Source of the DNA: Chondrus crispus
Lineage: Eukaryota; Rhodophyta; Florideophyceae; Gigartinales; Gigartinaceae
DNA: 64,000 nt
Assembly: GCF_000350225.1 (NCBI RefSeq)
Contig: NW_005178982.1
Span: 1-64,000, forward strand
Direction: 5' to 3'
Shown here: positions 10,938 to 22,700 of the stretch, piece after piece
Layout of the letters: every line of letters begins with the position of its first letter
Position numbering within the stretch: position 1 is the stretch's first letter
The notes under the pieces: generated by a model
What the model was told of the DNA's origin: nothing
The model's input: the letters and a program-made list of their open reading frames with translations, nothing else
The model's database searches: none
Made by a program: the position numbers and the translations under genes

Positions 10938-11909
10938 GAGGCGAGTATAGTGGTGCGGGTGGAGCGATATGTCGTATTGCGGGCTGTATGAGAGGCAAGT
11001 GTACAGGGTATTTTCTGTATCATCTGTACAATGGAAGTTATGTTGTTGCCAGGGTTGTTTAGGAATGGGTGCTGCACTATCAGTATTGTAATCTTCAACG
11101 TCGGAAGTCAAGTGATGGTGAGCTGTGAGATACCAGCTGTCATCAGCAGATACCACCTGAGGTGAGTAATTTCGGCTCGACGGTCTGCACGTCACGGACA
11201 TTATGGTCCGAATAAGATACAGACAGTGAGCAGCACTGGTACGGGATGGGGAGCTCTTGTTCACCTTATGTGAAATATGAAATGTGTATGCGTGAAGGTT
11301 TGGAGGGAATGATGAGGATGGGCCTTCGGAGGCACAGGGGTCGGCTGAGTGCGAGGAGAGGCGACAGGAGACGCCTCGGGAGAAAGAACTATTTGTGAAG
11401 GCAGCCCTTTCTGTGTGTTGGTGCCTCTCGCCGGTTGGGGTTTTTGATGTTCGATCCAGCACTCATCAATAGCATCTTCAAAAGTGCCCCGTCATCCCAA
11501 ATAGTGCGATATGGACGTTGATGTATGTGACATTTTCAGCACTCTCATAATCTACCATACAGCACTCAACACCGCTTGTCATAAAAAGTCCTGAAAAGCT
11601 TTCTAATTCCCAGAGCTATGTTGACGTTTGTGACGTCTTTACAGCACTATACATTCTTTCAGGAGCATTTCTGTTTGCTTTAACAGCACGTATGTTGAAT
11701 TTGTACTAAACTTGTCAACAAATTCTTGACGCCTGAAATCGCCACGAACCGGAGCATAGGGCTATTTTCGCACAACTCCAAGTCTTTTATACTTTTCAAA
11801 AAGGGGCTTTGGGTTCGGAATCCCGCCTTCGAGGGCTGATGCCCTAGTGGCGTCAGGAAACTGTGTTGAAAATGCTATTATCGGAGATAAGGGGGGGGGG
11901 GGGGCGTAT
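10938..11909. other. Flank with displaced ORF, no firm gene
   Basis: A minus-strand frame runs from 11462 into the foldback element. Its 175 codons outside the element (start MLDRTSKTPTGERHQ) may be the N-terminal coding region of the DDE pseudogene pushed away by the foldback insertion, but no motif proves this. From 11463 to 11890 I see nothing coding. A run of 14 G lies at 11891-11904, just before the gypsy target site. Confidence 0.35.
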
Positions 11910-12847
11910 TGTAGTGCAATACGCACCTGAAAAGGGGGGTGAAAAGAAATGAAAATGATGGGGTATGACAAGCAAAAGTGGAAATCATTTCACTTTATTA
12001 TTTTAATTATTAATTTTAATTAGTTGCATATTAGTTATTTAACATTAGATTAGATCTAGGATCTAGCGCCGAGAGCTACTGTACTGGATCCGGCGGGGCG
12101 ATATATACCTTAGCCCTCTGACGACCAAGTCAGTAAAGGTAACCCGAGTTGCCAGAGTCTGATATCGCCTTGGTTGAAGTCCGTCTTTTACAAGACATTC
12201 CCTTTAACTACAGATTACTTTATCCTTTGCGCTCGGGGGTCCCCTTTTTCCTTATCAATTTTCCTTTACTTCCCTATCCTAATTTCCCTTAATCTTGAGT
12301 TGGTCCCACCTTGTAGGATTGCGATCCGCAACGTGACATCATTTGCCATCGGGCTTTTGTGTTGGTGCACCAGTGGTGCTTTTCTCAGTGTTGGTTCCAT
12401 CGGAATCTGGTTGCGACCGATCCGTTGCTGGTACTTTGCCATCGGGCAGTACGACGGTGTAGCGCTGCTACGTTTTCTTCTTTCCCGACGGGCTACGTTG
12501 CCGTGTCCCCGTCGAAGACCTTATCAAGGGTATAAGGTGTACAAGGCGCTCTTCGGGCATTGGATTTACGACCCATCGGACCAGGTTTACCTAAACACCC
12601 CTTCGAACTCGTCGAGCAGTCGCCTTTACAAGTCTCTACCACCATTTACCGATTGCGGGCTGGGCCCTTCTCTTTGCCCCCCCCTATCAGGGATCCGAGC
12701 TACTGCGGGCGGCAAACCCGCTTAAAGAGGACAGGGAGCTTCGAACACTCCGTAGCGCTGTGCCGTTGGCAGTTGTTGTTTTTGTTGCTGTTGTGTGTGT
12801 TGGACCGTCGGACCTTGGTCTCTGCCTAACAGGCGCATTGCACTACA
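11910..12847 (+). repeat. 5' LTR of the gypsy element
   Basis: 938 bp with an 11-base terminal inverted repeat, and paired with the copy at 25733-26670. An AT-rich start is followed by a likely TATA box (ATATATACC at 12101) about 190 bases in. A 183-codon open frame inside it recurs in all three LTR copies of the window but shows no domain, and I treat it as non-coding. Confidence 0.93.
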
Positions 12848-12851
12848 AAAG

Positions 12852-12869
12852 TGGTCTCCCGACCTAGAA
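12852..12869 (+). promoter_or_regulatory. Candidate primer binding site
   Basis: TGGTCTCCCGACC begins four bases after the 5' LTR, and TGG is the complement of a tRNA CCA tail. The motif CCGACCTAGAA is repeated at 12885-12895. I could not match it to a named tRNA; it is not complementary to the tRNA-Leu found in this window. Confidence 0.4.
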
Positions 12870-13013
12870 TTGCGTACAGGAGACCCGACCTAGAAACTGC
12901 GTAAGCTGAAACGGACTACAGGAGTTTTGTCTGCGACGTAAGTTTATTCAGGTGCGGTGGCGTTTTCTATTCTTTTCTTTGTGTTAAGTTAGGTTCGTTT
13001 TTGGAAACGAATC

Positions 13014-15320
13014 ATGTCGACAAGCGCCCCCGGAGACGTCGGTCCCGGGGCGAGTAGGAGCCGATCGGCAAGGGCGTCGAGGATCCCGCGAGGTCCTCGC
13101 ACCTGAAGCCAGGCCAATACAGCCACGGATCCCGGAGATCAAGAATCCCCGACGGGGATTGAAACCGACAAGGATAACCTATCCTACAGGTACGAGAAGA
13201 TGGGCGAGGAAATTCGCCAAGAGATGACGAAAAATCTCGAGGCTGAATTAGCCCTCGTCTGGAAGCAACTGGAGTTGCAAGCATCCGAGTTCCACACCGT
13301 TTTGGGAGAGCTGTCGGCTCGAGTGGATCTCGTCGAGAAGGAGCGAGGTGAGGCGACCGACGGTCTGGAGCCGGAGGTCCTAGCCTCGTTGAAAATTTCG
13401 GTCAAGGACGCGAGGTGCGACGCGAATCAAGCCTTGGAGTCCTTAGGAAAATTCAGAGCAAGCATCGATGACCGATTCGATCGCGCCGCGCAACGTCTCA
13501 AGGACCTTGAGCAGGCCGCGGATCAAGTTCCGCAAGGATCGGACGACGAGCCGCTCCCTTCGGGTAGAGAGGGCGACCGTCGGTCGAAGAAGGACAAGCC
13601 CGCTCGGCAGCGGAGTTCCAAGTCGAAGCCCTCGAAGAAGGACAAGCGACGTGCAAGCAAGGGTCACTGTAGTGACGATCCGGAGAACCGCGACTCACCG
13701 TCGGAGTCGCTTGGTACCTCCGAAGATGGTAACGGCGGTTCGTCGAACCATTCGGGCGATTCCGAAAGCCGTTCAGAAGACGGAAACGGAATTTCGTCAA
13801 GCAAGAAAATTTCCTCCAGACGAGGCGGAGTCACTTCGTCCGCCTCGCGGAGAGACAAGGACGCGGAGCCCGAAGATGTCGCAACGCGGCGCGGGCCGCG
13901 ATGGGAGGAGTTGGAGGAGCTGAATCCGACCAACTACCTCTTCAAGAAGTTACTTTCGTACCGAACGTACCGCTTGCGGAACTCGCAGACATATTCGTCA
14001 AGTTCCCGGCGGACCGCCGTGCGAAAAATCAGGAGAGATATTCCGCCTAAGGTGAAGAAGGACAACACGTTCACAGGTGAGGACGGGGTCCTTGTGTTGG
14101 ATTTTTTGGCAAAATTAGTTCAGGAGTTCGATACTCAAGAAATGAACGAGGGGCAAGCGATCCGCCTGTTGCCTGAATTTTTAAGCGGCATCGCCTTGAG
14201 ACAGTACACTTCGGTGTCTCAGACGGCCGGGGCCCATCACGGAAAGATATCCGTTTGGCCGGAGGCCGTACAGTGGTTGTTGAGGAGTTTCGCAACCGAC
14301 GAGGCGATCCGTCAAGCTGTGCTCGCATTGCGGGAAGTTCAGCAAAGACCGTCTGAAGACGAGATGGAATTTTATATCCGTCTGACGGACGCAAGCAATC
14401 GATGTGGAAACGTATATTCGATGGAAGAACAAATGACGATGTTTATTGAAGGACTCGATTCGAGTATCAAGCCGATGGTGTCTCAATACCGACAAGACAA
14501 TCGGGACGTTTCGTTTTTGAGAGTAGTTAATTACGCGAAGGCGCATGGCTCGGCGAGCTGCGCTAAGGACAAAAAGACCAAGAAGGTCACGATTCAGACG
14601 CCGTCGACAATTAGGGCGGGTAAGAAGCCGAGGGCTTCTTATCCCGGTCGCAAAAGTCACGCCGACGTCCATTTAGCCGAGTTCATTTCAGCGTCAGATG
14701 AGCGCGGTGCGCATGGAAGTAGCGAAAATCACTACGAATGAGCGTTAGTAGCCGAAGGCGAGTTCATTGAGCCATCGGAGGGCTACGGACACGAGGACTA
14801 CGGGGACAGCGGGTCGTCAACTTTACCGACGCCTGCATACACGACGGAGTCGTTTTCAGAGCCCACGGATCCCGTGATGATGTTTCGAGGGCGCAGCCAC
14901 ACGCCGGCGCCGCGCATTCCGATGGAAGACAAGGGTACGACGTTTCGAAGGCCAGGCTGGATGGGAAGGCCGCAACGTCAAGGAAGGCCGCCGGCCCGTG
15001 GAGGACCTAGGACGCCGTATCCCGTCAAGACGCACGGTCTGGTGTGCTATCATTGCTATGAAAAGGGGCACGCCGTGCCAACGTGCATTCTTTCCCTCTG
15101 GGAAATGCACCGAGTTTTGGAAAATTATGAGGCGTTGTCTCCGATGGAGAGGTTAGGGATACCATCGACGAGTTACCTGAAGGTCAAGAATTGGTTTGAT
15201 TCGCAGACGGCGAGCACGCCGAGTGCTTCAACGCCAAGGTCGAACCAACCTTTCAGAGGGCCCACCGCGGGGCCCGCCCCGTCGGATGTGAGAAAGATCC
15301 CGCAGCGGCAGGAAAACTAG
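13014..15320 (+). pseudogene. gag: Gag polyprotein with two in-frame TGA codons
   Basis: One reading frame runs from ATG at 13014 to TAG at 15318-15320, broken only by TGA at 13104-13106 and TGA at 14739-14741. The longest uninterrupted part is 13200-14741 (513 codons from a later ATG). It has a coiled-coil start, a highly charged Ser/Lys-rich middle, then a Retrotrans_gag-like domain (VLDFLAKLVQEFD through MFIEGLDSSIKPMVSQYR, roughly codons 300-430 of that part). After the second TGA a zinc knuckle reads CYHCYEKGHAVPTC (C-x2-C-x4-H-x4-C, about 15045-15087). Gag forms the virus-like particle and packages the RNA. Both stops could come from CGA by C-to-T change at CpG. The last 120 bases overlap pol in the -1 frame. 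Confidence 0.85.
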
Positions 15321-15367
15321 AGAGGGGAATCTCGCATGAGTCGCGAGAGGCACAGGGTCGACGTACT

Positions 15368-18300
15368 GTGCCGGGGGCTCAGCCCCGTTCCCCGTCTCTA
15401 AAGGAAAAATCAGGCCTCGAGGAGGAGGTTGTTGGATTGGTGGATAAGCCCAAAGGGCCAGCTCAAGTCAAGAAAATTTTGAGCCGAGCCCGAGATCATC
15501 CGCTGGAAGAAGTTCGAAGACCCTGGTACAGGGTTAAGCGAAGGGAGTGTCCTGAGAAGATTTTGGTCCTTGCGCGAAAAAACTACAAAGTTTACGCGGA
15601 CATCGGACCCACAATTGGATTGATGAGACGGGTGTTGTCTGTTTTAGACACCGGCGCGGGACCAAACTTTGTGCGAAAATCGGAACTCCCACCTGGAATG
15701 GAATCTCTAGTGTCCTACGGACCGACCCAAGACATTGGCGACGCGAACAATAGGCCACTCTGGACTCTCGGCACAATTAGAATGCCTGTGAGGCTTGGAA
15801 AATTTGTGGCCGCAGCCGAGTTTATTGTATGCGCAAAACTAGCCGTCCCGCTAATTCTAGGCGCGGACTACTGTGACCGGTTTGTGGAAGCAATTTATCC
15901 AAGGAAGAAAACGGTTGAGTTGGCGGATTTCTCGGAGGTTCCGATAGTTAGGCGGTTCTCGGCGAGAAGAGGGAAGAAGAATCTCGTCCTGGGAGAGGAC
16001 GAGAATGATGGAAAGGTGGAGCGATTTTCCCCTAAGGTAAAAGTGGCAAGAGCCACAACTATTGAGCCAGGGACGCAACGCGTCGTGGAATGCACCTCGA
16101 AGAGGGCGGGCTTAGTTGTGGTTCAGCCGTACTCGTCGTTGTACGAAAGGCACGGGCTGACGTGTACGAATGGTGTTGTTCAGGTTGAGCCTGACCGGCC
16201 ATTTCGTTTACTCGTTGCGAATTTTAGGACGTACCCTGTAAGGGTGCAAAAAGGCCAAGTGGTGGCAGAATTATTACCGCACCCGAGAGCCGCGCTCGAG
16301 AGCAAAACCACCATTGGTGAAGTTCTCGAAATTCAAGAAAGGAAGAAGGAAAATTTTCCTAATTCTACCAAGACGCCTACGGGCGAGGCAAGATGCGAAC
16401 CGTCGGATCAAGATCGCGAGGACCAGCAAGGAGAACGGGAGGAAAGGCTCTCCGCGACGGCCACTACGACGCCGGAGCGGCGGATTGAGCCTCCTCCGCC
16501 GGACGTGGAGGAACTCGACCTGAGCCACGTGCCGGACCGGCTGCGCGAGCGGTTCCGTCGGATGTTGAAGAAGTATTCAAGGATGTGGGATGGGACGCTT
16601 GGCGAAATTAATACCACAGTCCATCGGATCGAGTTGATCCCCGAGATTCGTCCCGTCGCACAAGCCTCGTATCGGGCCGGGCCTAAAGCCCGCGAAGTAG
16701 AAGATGCAGAGGTGCAGAAGATGTTGGAGGCAGGAGTGATAGAACCAGCGCAGTCAGAATGGGCGTCGCCCGTGTTGCTGGTGCCCAAGCCGGACGGTTC
16801 AATGCGTTTTTGCGTAGACTACCGCAGGTTGAACGCAGTGACGGTGAAGGACACGTACCCCTTACCGCGCATGGATGACTGCCTGGACTCGCTTGGTGAC
16901 ACCAAGGTTTTCTCCGCGTTGGACGCGATCTCGGGATATTGGCAGCTGCCTATCCTTGAGCGCGACCGCGACAAGACCGCATTTTCGTGTCACTCAGGAC
17001 TGTATCGCTTCTCAAGAATGTCCTTCGGGCTAACTAACGCGCCAGCGACGTTTCAGAGAGCAATGGATATCCTGCTCTCTCCGTTCCGTTGGAAGTGCTG
17101 TTTGGTGTATCTGGACGACATAATAATTTTTAGCAAGTCGTGGGAGGAGCACATCGTGCACGTGGATGAGATACTTTCTGTATTGGAGAAGGCAGGTGTG
17201 AAGCTCAAGCTTCGCAAGTGTGAATTTTTCGTCGAAAAGATCAAGTACCTGGGCCATGTCGTTCGGCCAGGAACATTGGAAGTGGACGCTGCGCGAACCG
17301 TCGCATTGGAACAAGTGAGATACGCTCAAACGCAGACCCAGCTCAGGAGCTTCTTGGGACTTTGTAATGTCTACCGCAGATTCGTTCCGCATTATGCAAA
17401 AATCGCGCATCCGCTCAATCAACTGTTGAAGAAGGGACAACCGGTCCAGTTGGAAGGATTCGACGAACCGTGCAAGAAAGCTTTTCATAAGCTCAAGGAC
17501 GCCATCTTGGCACCGCCGGTGTTGGCGCTGCCGAAGAAGGACCTACCCTACTCGGTAGATACCGATGCAAGCGACTACCAAATAGGCGCTGCACTATTTC
17601 AAACACACCCGGATGCGCAACGCAAACCCATCGGGTTCTTTTCAAGAACGTCAGCCGCAGCCGAGAGAAACTATTCTGTATCAGAAAAAGAATGTCTAGC
17701 GGTAATTTGGGCCGTACAGACTCTAAGACCATATCTATATGGCGAGCACTTCATTGTGCATACCGACCATGCCTCATTGAGGTGGTTGATGAACGTAACC
17801 GACCCCAGCGGGAGATTAATCCGATGGAGGCTCCGCCTCTCGGAATTCGATTTCGAAATCAAGTACAAGAAGGGCAAGGCGAACAGTCAAGCTGATGCCC
17901 TGTCAAGATTACGGACCGCAGGAGAAACCGTCGACGAAATCGACGACGAAATCCCATGCTTTATGGCCGAACCGGCCAAGGGTACAGTGGAGAACGAGGA
18001 AAGTTTTGACGCGATAGACGACATCCTCGCTCTTGAGGGGGGGACCGCCCCTGATCGCCTCGATCAATTCCAAGCTGTCACTCCGGAGGAGCTCATTCGC
18101 GAGCAAGCCGTCGACCCCTTCTGCAATCGCATCAAGGAAGAAATGGACGCCGGAAAGGTGAGAACATTCAGCATGGAAACCGAGGAACTCGAAAGAACTC
18201 TATGCCGTACCGCGGCAGAGTTTGTACAAGTGGTAATACCACAATCGTTAAGGAACAGCGTCCTAGGGTTGTGCCACTACGCAAAATTGGCAGGCCACCC

Positions 18301-19774
18301 GGGAGGCAGGAAACTTTACAAGACTTTGAGAATATATTTTTATTGGCCTACGATGGCCCTAGACTGCTATGCAGTCGCGAAGAATTGCGCTGCATACGCG
18401 CGGGAAAGGGTGAAGTTAAGAAAAAGCACGAAGGAAATGAAGCTGTTCACGCCCAAAGCGCCGCTGGAATTTATCGCCATCGACATTCTCGGCGAGCTAA
18501 TTACAACTAAACGAGGAAATCGGTACATTCTCGTGATCAGCGATCGATACTCGAAACTGGTACGAACCGTACCGTTGAAGAAGATATCAGCTGCGCACAT
18601 CGCACAAGCCTTCGTTCACCATTGGGTATTCGTGTACGGACCGTCGGTTAAGCTGCTGGCCGACAATGGAACACAGTTCACGGCCCGGTTCTTTCAGAAT
18701 GTCTGCCGAATTCTCGGCATACGCAATGTGTTTACGACTACGTACCACCCGCAAGCCAACGGCCAAGTTGAGAGGTTTAACCGCACGCTGACTTCTGCGT
18801 TGCGGAAATACGTTGGAGAGCATCCCAAGGACTGGGACCTATTTAGCGACGCTGTGACGTTCGCATACAACACGCAAGTTCATCGAACTACGAATATCGC
18901 GCCCTTCGAGCTGGTGTTAGCTCGGGCGCCGAGAAGCATTGCGTTACAAGCACAGCCAAGTTTGGAAGGATTTAGCTCGAATGGAGCGTACTACTTGAAA
19001 TGGCAGTCGTGGTTGGAAAGCCTGATGAAAGGCGCTGATAGGAGTTTGCGAAAGGAACAAGCCCGGTACAAGCGAAATTTCGACGCACGTCTTCGCAAAC
19101 CGCAATATGAGATCCCGCCGGGGTCCTACGTGTTCCTTTGGAAGGAGCAGGGCACGGCTAGCGAACCGAAACACAAGCTGGCAAAAGTCGCCACAGGACC
19201 TTATCAGGTCCGAAGATCGGATCAACATACAGTAGTCATTGCCATTGGCAATCAGGAGGAACGCGTATCGCGAGACAGGGTGGAGTTAGCCCCAAGCCCG
19301 ATGGACTATGCGCCGATAACTGGCCTACGGCAAGCGCTACAGTTCCTGGGAGAGCCGGAGCTAAACGAAGAAGGAGAGGTAATGGAGGACGAGGAACGTC
19401 CTCACACCCGTGCGCCTACGACGGGGGACCAGGATAATTTAGTTGGTCGAACGCCGACAACGGAGACACTTCCAGACCTACGCGAGTTTGGAAAGTCCAG
19501 AGAAGAGGATGAGTTGGAAGATCTTCAGAAGGGGGAAGGACAGTTGGACACGCAGGAAGAAGGAACCGAGAGTCAGGAGTATGTGATCGACAAGATCGTG
19601 GACCACGGCTACGACGAGGAGAAATTAATTCTCAAAGTGAGGTGGTATGGGTATACCATCGAGGACGCAACATGGGAACCTATTGAGCAGATCCCCCGCA
19701 GCGCGGTAGTCACATATTTCCGAAGGAAAAGGCTACCCTTACCCACGCAAGCGTCGCACGCACAACCGGGATAG
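15368..19774 (+). CDS. pol: Pol polyprotein: protease, reverse transcriptase, RNase H, integrase, chromodomain
   Basis: 1,468 codons without a stop. The frame is open from 15200 and its first in-frame start-like codon is GTG, so expression by a -1 frameshift from gag is likely. Domains with residues counted from 15368: aspartic protease LDTGAGPNFV (about 93); reverse transcriptase from about 440, with VDYRRLN and the catalytic YLDD (581-584); RNase H with DTDASDYQIGAALF (about 733); integrase zinc region (about 980-1015), then catalytic Asp in AIDILGEL (about 1037), Asp in LLADNGTQF (about 1098) and Glu in NGQVERFNR (about 1135). The C-terminal chromodomain EYVIDKIVDHGYDEE...VRWYGYTIEDATWEP (about 1404-1455) marks a chromovirus that targets modified chromatin. 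One oddity: the integrase zinc motif has Tyr (18395-18397) where the last Cys is expected. Confidence 0.95.
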   Translation: MPGAQPRSPSLKEKSGLEEEVVGLVDKPKGPAQVKKILSRARDHPLEEVRRPWYRVKRRECPEKILVLARKNYKVYADIGPTIGLMRRVLSVLDTGAGPNFVRKSELPPGMESLVSYGPTQDIGDANNRPLWTLGTIRMPVRLGKFVAAAEFIVCAKLAVPLILGADYCDRFVEAIYPRKKTVELADFSEVPIVRRFSARRGKKNLVLGEDENDGKVERFSPKVKVARATTIEPGTQRVVECTSKRAGLVVVQPYSSLYERHGLTCTNGVVQVEPDRPFRLLVANFRTYPVRVQKGQVVAELLPHPRAALESKTTIGEVLEIQERKKENFPNSTKTPTGEARCEPSDQDREDQQGEREERLSATATTTPERRIEPPPPDVEELDLSHVPDRLRERFRRMLKKYSRMWDGTLGEINTTVHRIELIPEIRPVAQASYRAGPKAREVEDAEVQKMLEAGVIEPAQSEWASPVLLVPKPDGSMRFCVDYRRLNAVTVKDTYPLPRMDDCLDSLGDTKVFSALDAISGYWQLPILERDRDKTAFSCHSGLYRFSRMSFGLTNAPATFQRAMDILLSPFRWKCCLVYLDDIIIFSKSWEEHIVHVDEILSVLEKAGVKLKLRKCEFFVEKIKYLGHVVRPGTLEVDAARTVALEQVRYAQTQTQLRSFLGLCNVYRRFVPHYAKIAHPLNQLLKKGQPVQLEGFDEPCKKAFHKLKDAILAPPVLALPKKDLPYSVDTDASDYQIGAALFQTHPDAQRKPIGFFSRTSAAAERNYSVSEKECLAVIWAVQTLRPYLYGEHFIVHTDHASLRWLMNVTDPSGRLIRWRLRLSEFDFEIKYKKGKANSQADALSRLRTAGETVDEIDDEIPCFMAEPAKGTVENEESFDAIDDILALEGGTAPDRLDQFQAVTPEELIREQAVDPFCNRIKEEMDAGKVRTFSMETEELERTLCRTAAEFVQVVIPQSLRNSVLGLCHYAKLAGHPGGRKLYKTLRIYFYWPTMALDCYAVAKNCAAYARERVKLRKSTKEMKLFTPKAPLEFIAIDILGELITTKRGNRYILVISDRYSKLVRTVPLKKISAAHIAQAFVHHWVFVYGPSVKLLADNGTQFTARFFQNVCRILGIRNVFTTTYHPQANGQVERFNRTLTSALRKYVGEHPKDWDLFSDAVTFAYNTQVHRTTNIAPFELVLARAPRSIALQAQPSLEGFSSNGAYYLKWQSWLESLMKGADRSLRKEQARYKRNFDARLRKPQYEIPPGSYVFLWKEQGTASEPKHKLAKVATGPYQVRRSDQHTVVIAIGNQEERVSRDRVELAPSPMDYAPITGLRQALQFLGEPELNEEGEVMEDEERPHTRAPTTGDQDNLVGRTPTTETLPDLREFGKSREEDELEDLQKGEGQLDTQEEGTESQEYVIDKIVDHGYDEEKLILKVRWYGYTIEDATWEPIEQIPRSAVVTYFRRKRLPLPTQASHAQPG

Positions 19775-22700
19775 CTATCGTAAATAGAATTAGTAGGTTA
19801 GAGACAACAGAGAGGTCAGAACTTCGAGAAAGGAACACATCTACGGGGTTCGCAGATAAAGAGTTTGAAGGAAAGGAGAGCAAGGCAGAGAAGGGAGACT
19901 GTATCCTTGGATGAGGCATTGAGCCTCTCGGAAAACACACACGCTTCATCACGGTACGCACGAGAAATGACGTTTCGAACGGACGGTCCGCCCACGTGGG
20001 GGGGATGATGAAATCAAATTATATATACATATGTAAGCGTGTCGACAACAACCCGCTGAACAGGCGACACAAGTGAAGAGTCGATTCCAGCCATGCTGTG
20101 AAATTATAATCAAAAAGCAGGAAAAATTACGGCAGCTGCGGTACGCACGATAAGTGGTGATCGTTTGCCACAGTCGGCGACATAACTATTCTAAGTCGCC
20201 CCGCAGCCAAGCCCCACCCGACCTCACACGAAGCCGATCGTCACACTCACTGCTAACCCACTGCCCATGCTCGCCGAGCACGAAGACTCGTCCAAAGGGA
20301 CCACCCTCAGAAGAGTGCGATTACGAATTCACCCGCGGTGACCGACGTCGACGCTCACAATCGGTCCTATTATATTTTTTTTCCAGGACGGTCGACTTAG
20401 CACTTGCCCATCATGATTTCTCTTCAACTCTGTCGTTTCTTTGTTTCTTTGTTTTATTCACTTTCCTCTTTTCTGTTTTGTTATTGTTCTGTTCAAGTTA
20501 CTATTATTTTCTGTGTCGTCAAGGAGACGACCCCGCACTGCGGGGGTCGATCAGAAGAACCTACAAGGAATAAGAAGGAGGCTATTGCCACGCCAATGAG
20601 AAGGGGAACCCTACAGTAGACCCAAGATTCGAAACAAGGCGTCCATTGAGAACGAAGAAGAAGCCCCTTACCCCCCCGTGGGGATGCGCGCAATGAGGCG
20701 CGAAGGACGAGCGAGGGTCGTACGAGACCTGATGAGCACCAAGCGGACAGTATGGTCCGTGTCGCGAAAGAATACGTCGGGAACCCTGAAGGATGCCCTC
20801 CCATCTTGTACATGAAATTACTTTCGTGGCGACTCTCTTCACTCTTTTACTTTTTTCCTTTACCGTGCAGAAGGCACTGACGAGACACGTAATTATAATA
20901 GCCCCACGGGGTGAAGCTCCCAACTGATGGAGACCTCTCAGGCAACGTTCACCGTATACGTGAACCGGCTACTGTGTCTTGTCATTTTTTTGTTTTGTTT
21001 CGAGGTTAATCTACGCCGGACGAATGCTATCGTTAGCTCCTTGGGAGAAGGAGTCAAATCTAAGAAAGGGAGTTCGAACCCCCGACGAGGCCTGGTGCAA
21101 GTTTCATTGAGATCCTCGATATTGGCTTGAAAAAAAAGCGTACCGGCACAACCTTCACTGGGTGTGCACCGTGAGAGCATCAGCTCAATTTTCGTGCTCA
21201 ATTGTGCTTAGGACGAGCCCTCGGGCCGGGCGACGCATCAGTCAGTCCGCGACAGGATCATAGATCTCACCCTACAACAGTTGTATTTTTCTGTACTCCC
21301 ATTTCTCCTTTGTCATCAGGGATTGAACCCAAGAGCGCCTGCTCGGTGTCCCGTCTGGAAAACTCTGACGTCCTTGAGTACAGACTCCATGAATAATGGC
21401 GACGTACCGTCGGCAACGAGAATTAATCCTGAGACCTCTCATCTGAGGAAAGAACAGAACGATGATGAGATGGGATTGAGACGCAGATCAACGCATGGGG
21501 CCTTCCTTCATTAACGTGATTTCCTACGAAAGGAGATGAAGGTTTATACAGCGTAAGAGGAAACTTTTGAAGGATTTTAGTTCAGCACTTGACGAAACCT
21601 GGAGTGCTTTGCTTATTGAGGAAATCGGGGAGAACGCGGAGGAACGGGGACGTCTCGTATGCATTGGACGACCTCAGGTCGTTGAGATCTGAGAAACCAA
21701 TTTGACTTGGGAGCATGAGCACATTGCATGCCAACACACGAAAACGGAGGTGTCAAACATCGTTTGAAAATATTAAGGAAATTAAGAAGAACCCTAGTCA
21801 CTGCAAGAACTCACGCCGGTTTGTTGGCATAAGCCACAGCCGCCGATCTCACGACATATCACAATGCAAAAAGAGGGGAGGATCTGGACTACGACCCCCC
21901 CTCCCCCTCTCACTCACAGGGCGCCAACCATCACTGTGATCGCTTAGTCATGATGATCATGCACGTACGTCGAGGAGGATGACATTCAAGAAAAAGGGAA
22001 ATGACGGAGTCCTAGTCACGCGACTTTCGGGAAGTTCTCCCGAGCGAGAACGCGCTGTACGCGCATAGCGAAGAGTTTCGCCCGTCATTTTCGGACCGCC
22101 GGTACGCTGAGCGACCTCGCCAATGGCCTCGCACACGCGTTGTCAACTGGTTTTCACGACCTACAGGTTACACTCGCCGCCCCGTGTCCCTAATGACAGA
22201 GCGAGGGCCACTCGCCCGATAGCAAGGACTAAAACGCCAAGTTAGGCAACCGAGCGGATGACACTATGTGAGAATGGGGTTGCCGTGAACCCCGGGATAC
22301 CATCTAAATGTATGAACCGAGACCGGATCAAGATGGCCGCTCATTGCGACGTGATCAACTAATCGTAATACGTACGACCGGACGTGTACGAGGAATCCTC
22401 GTCGCCACCTCAACTAGTTGCGACTCGCCGTCAGGACACAGTCCGCTACCTCAGGTAGCAATCTAACAGTAAGAGGGACGCCCCAAACGAGATCACGGGC
22501 AACGAAATTGACGTCTCCACACCTATCGCGCCGCGAATCTGAGTCTGCACGTAAGGGATGTTTTCAAAGAGAGAGAGGGTAGAACCTACGTGTGAATGAA
22601 CCGAGTTCTTGATTCCGCCGGAGTCGGGAGAGCAGAGGTTTCCCCGCGGAGCTTCCGTCGTCGGTTCAATATTTTTCATGGCATGAAATGTGAACAGGGG

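Noticed and set aside
12174-12725. 183-codon ORF, repeated at 25997-26548 and as a longer 275-codon form at 29149-29976
   Set aside because: All three lie inside LTR copies. Their similarity follows from the LTR repeat itself; no domain is seen, and the longer form only reflects the internal duplication of the solo LTR.
21070-21086. T-arm-like sequence (AGTTCGAACCCCC), with others at 21319-21330 and 22795-22808
   Set aside because: Looked like tRNA B boxes on the minus strand, but the stems pair poorly and no D arm or acceptor strand could be found on either side, in normal or permuted order.
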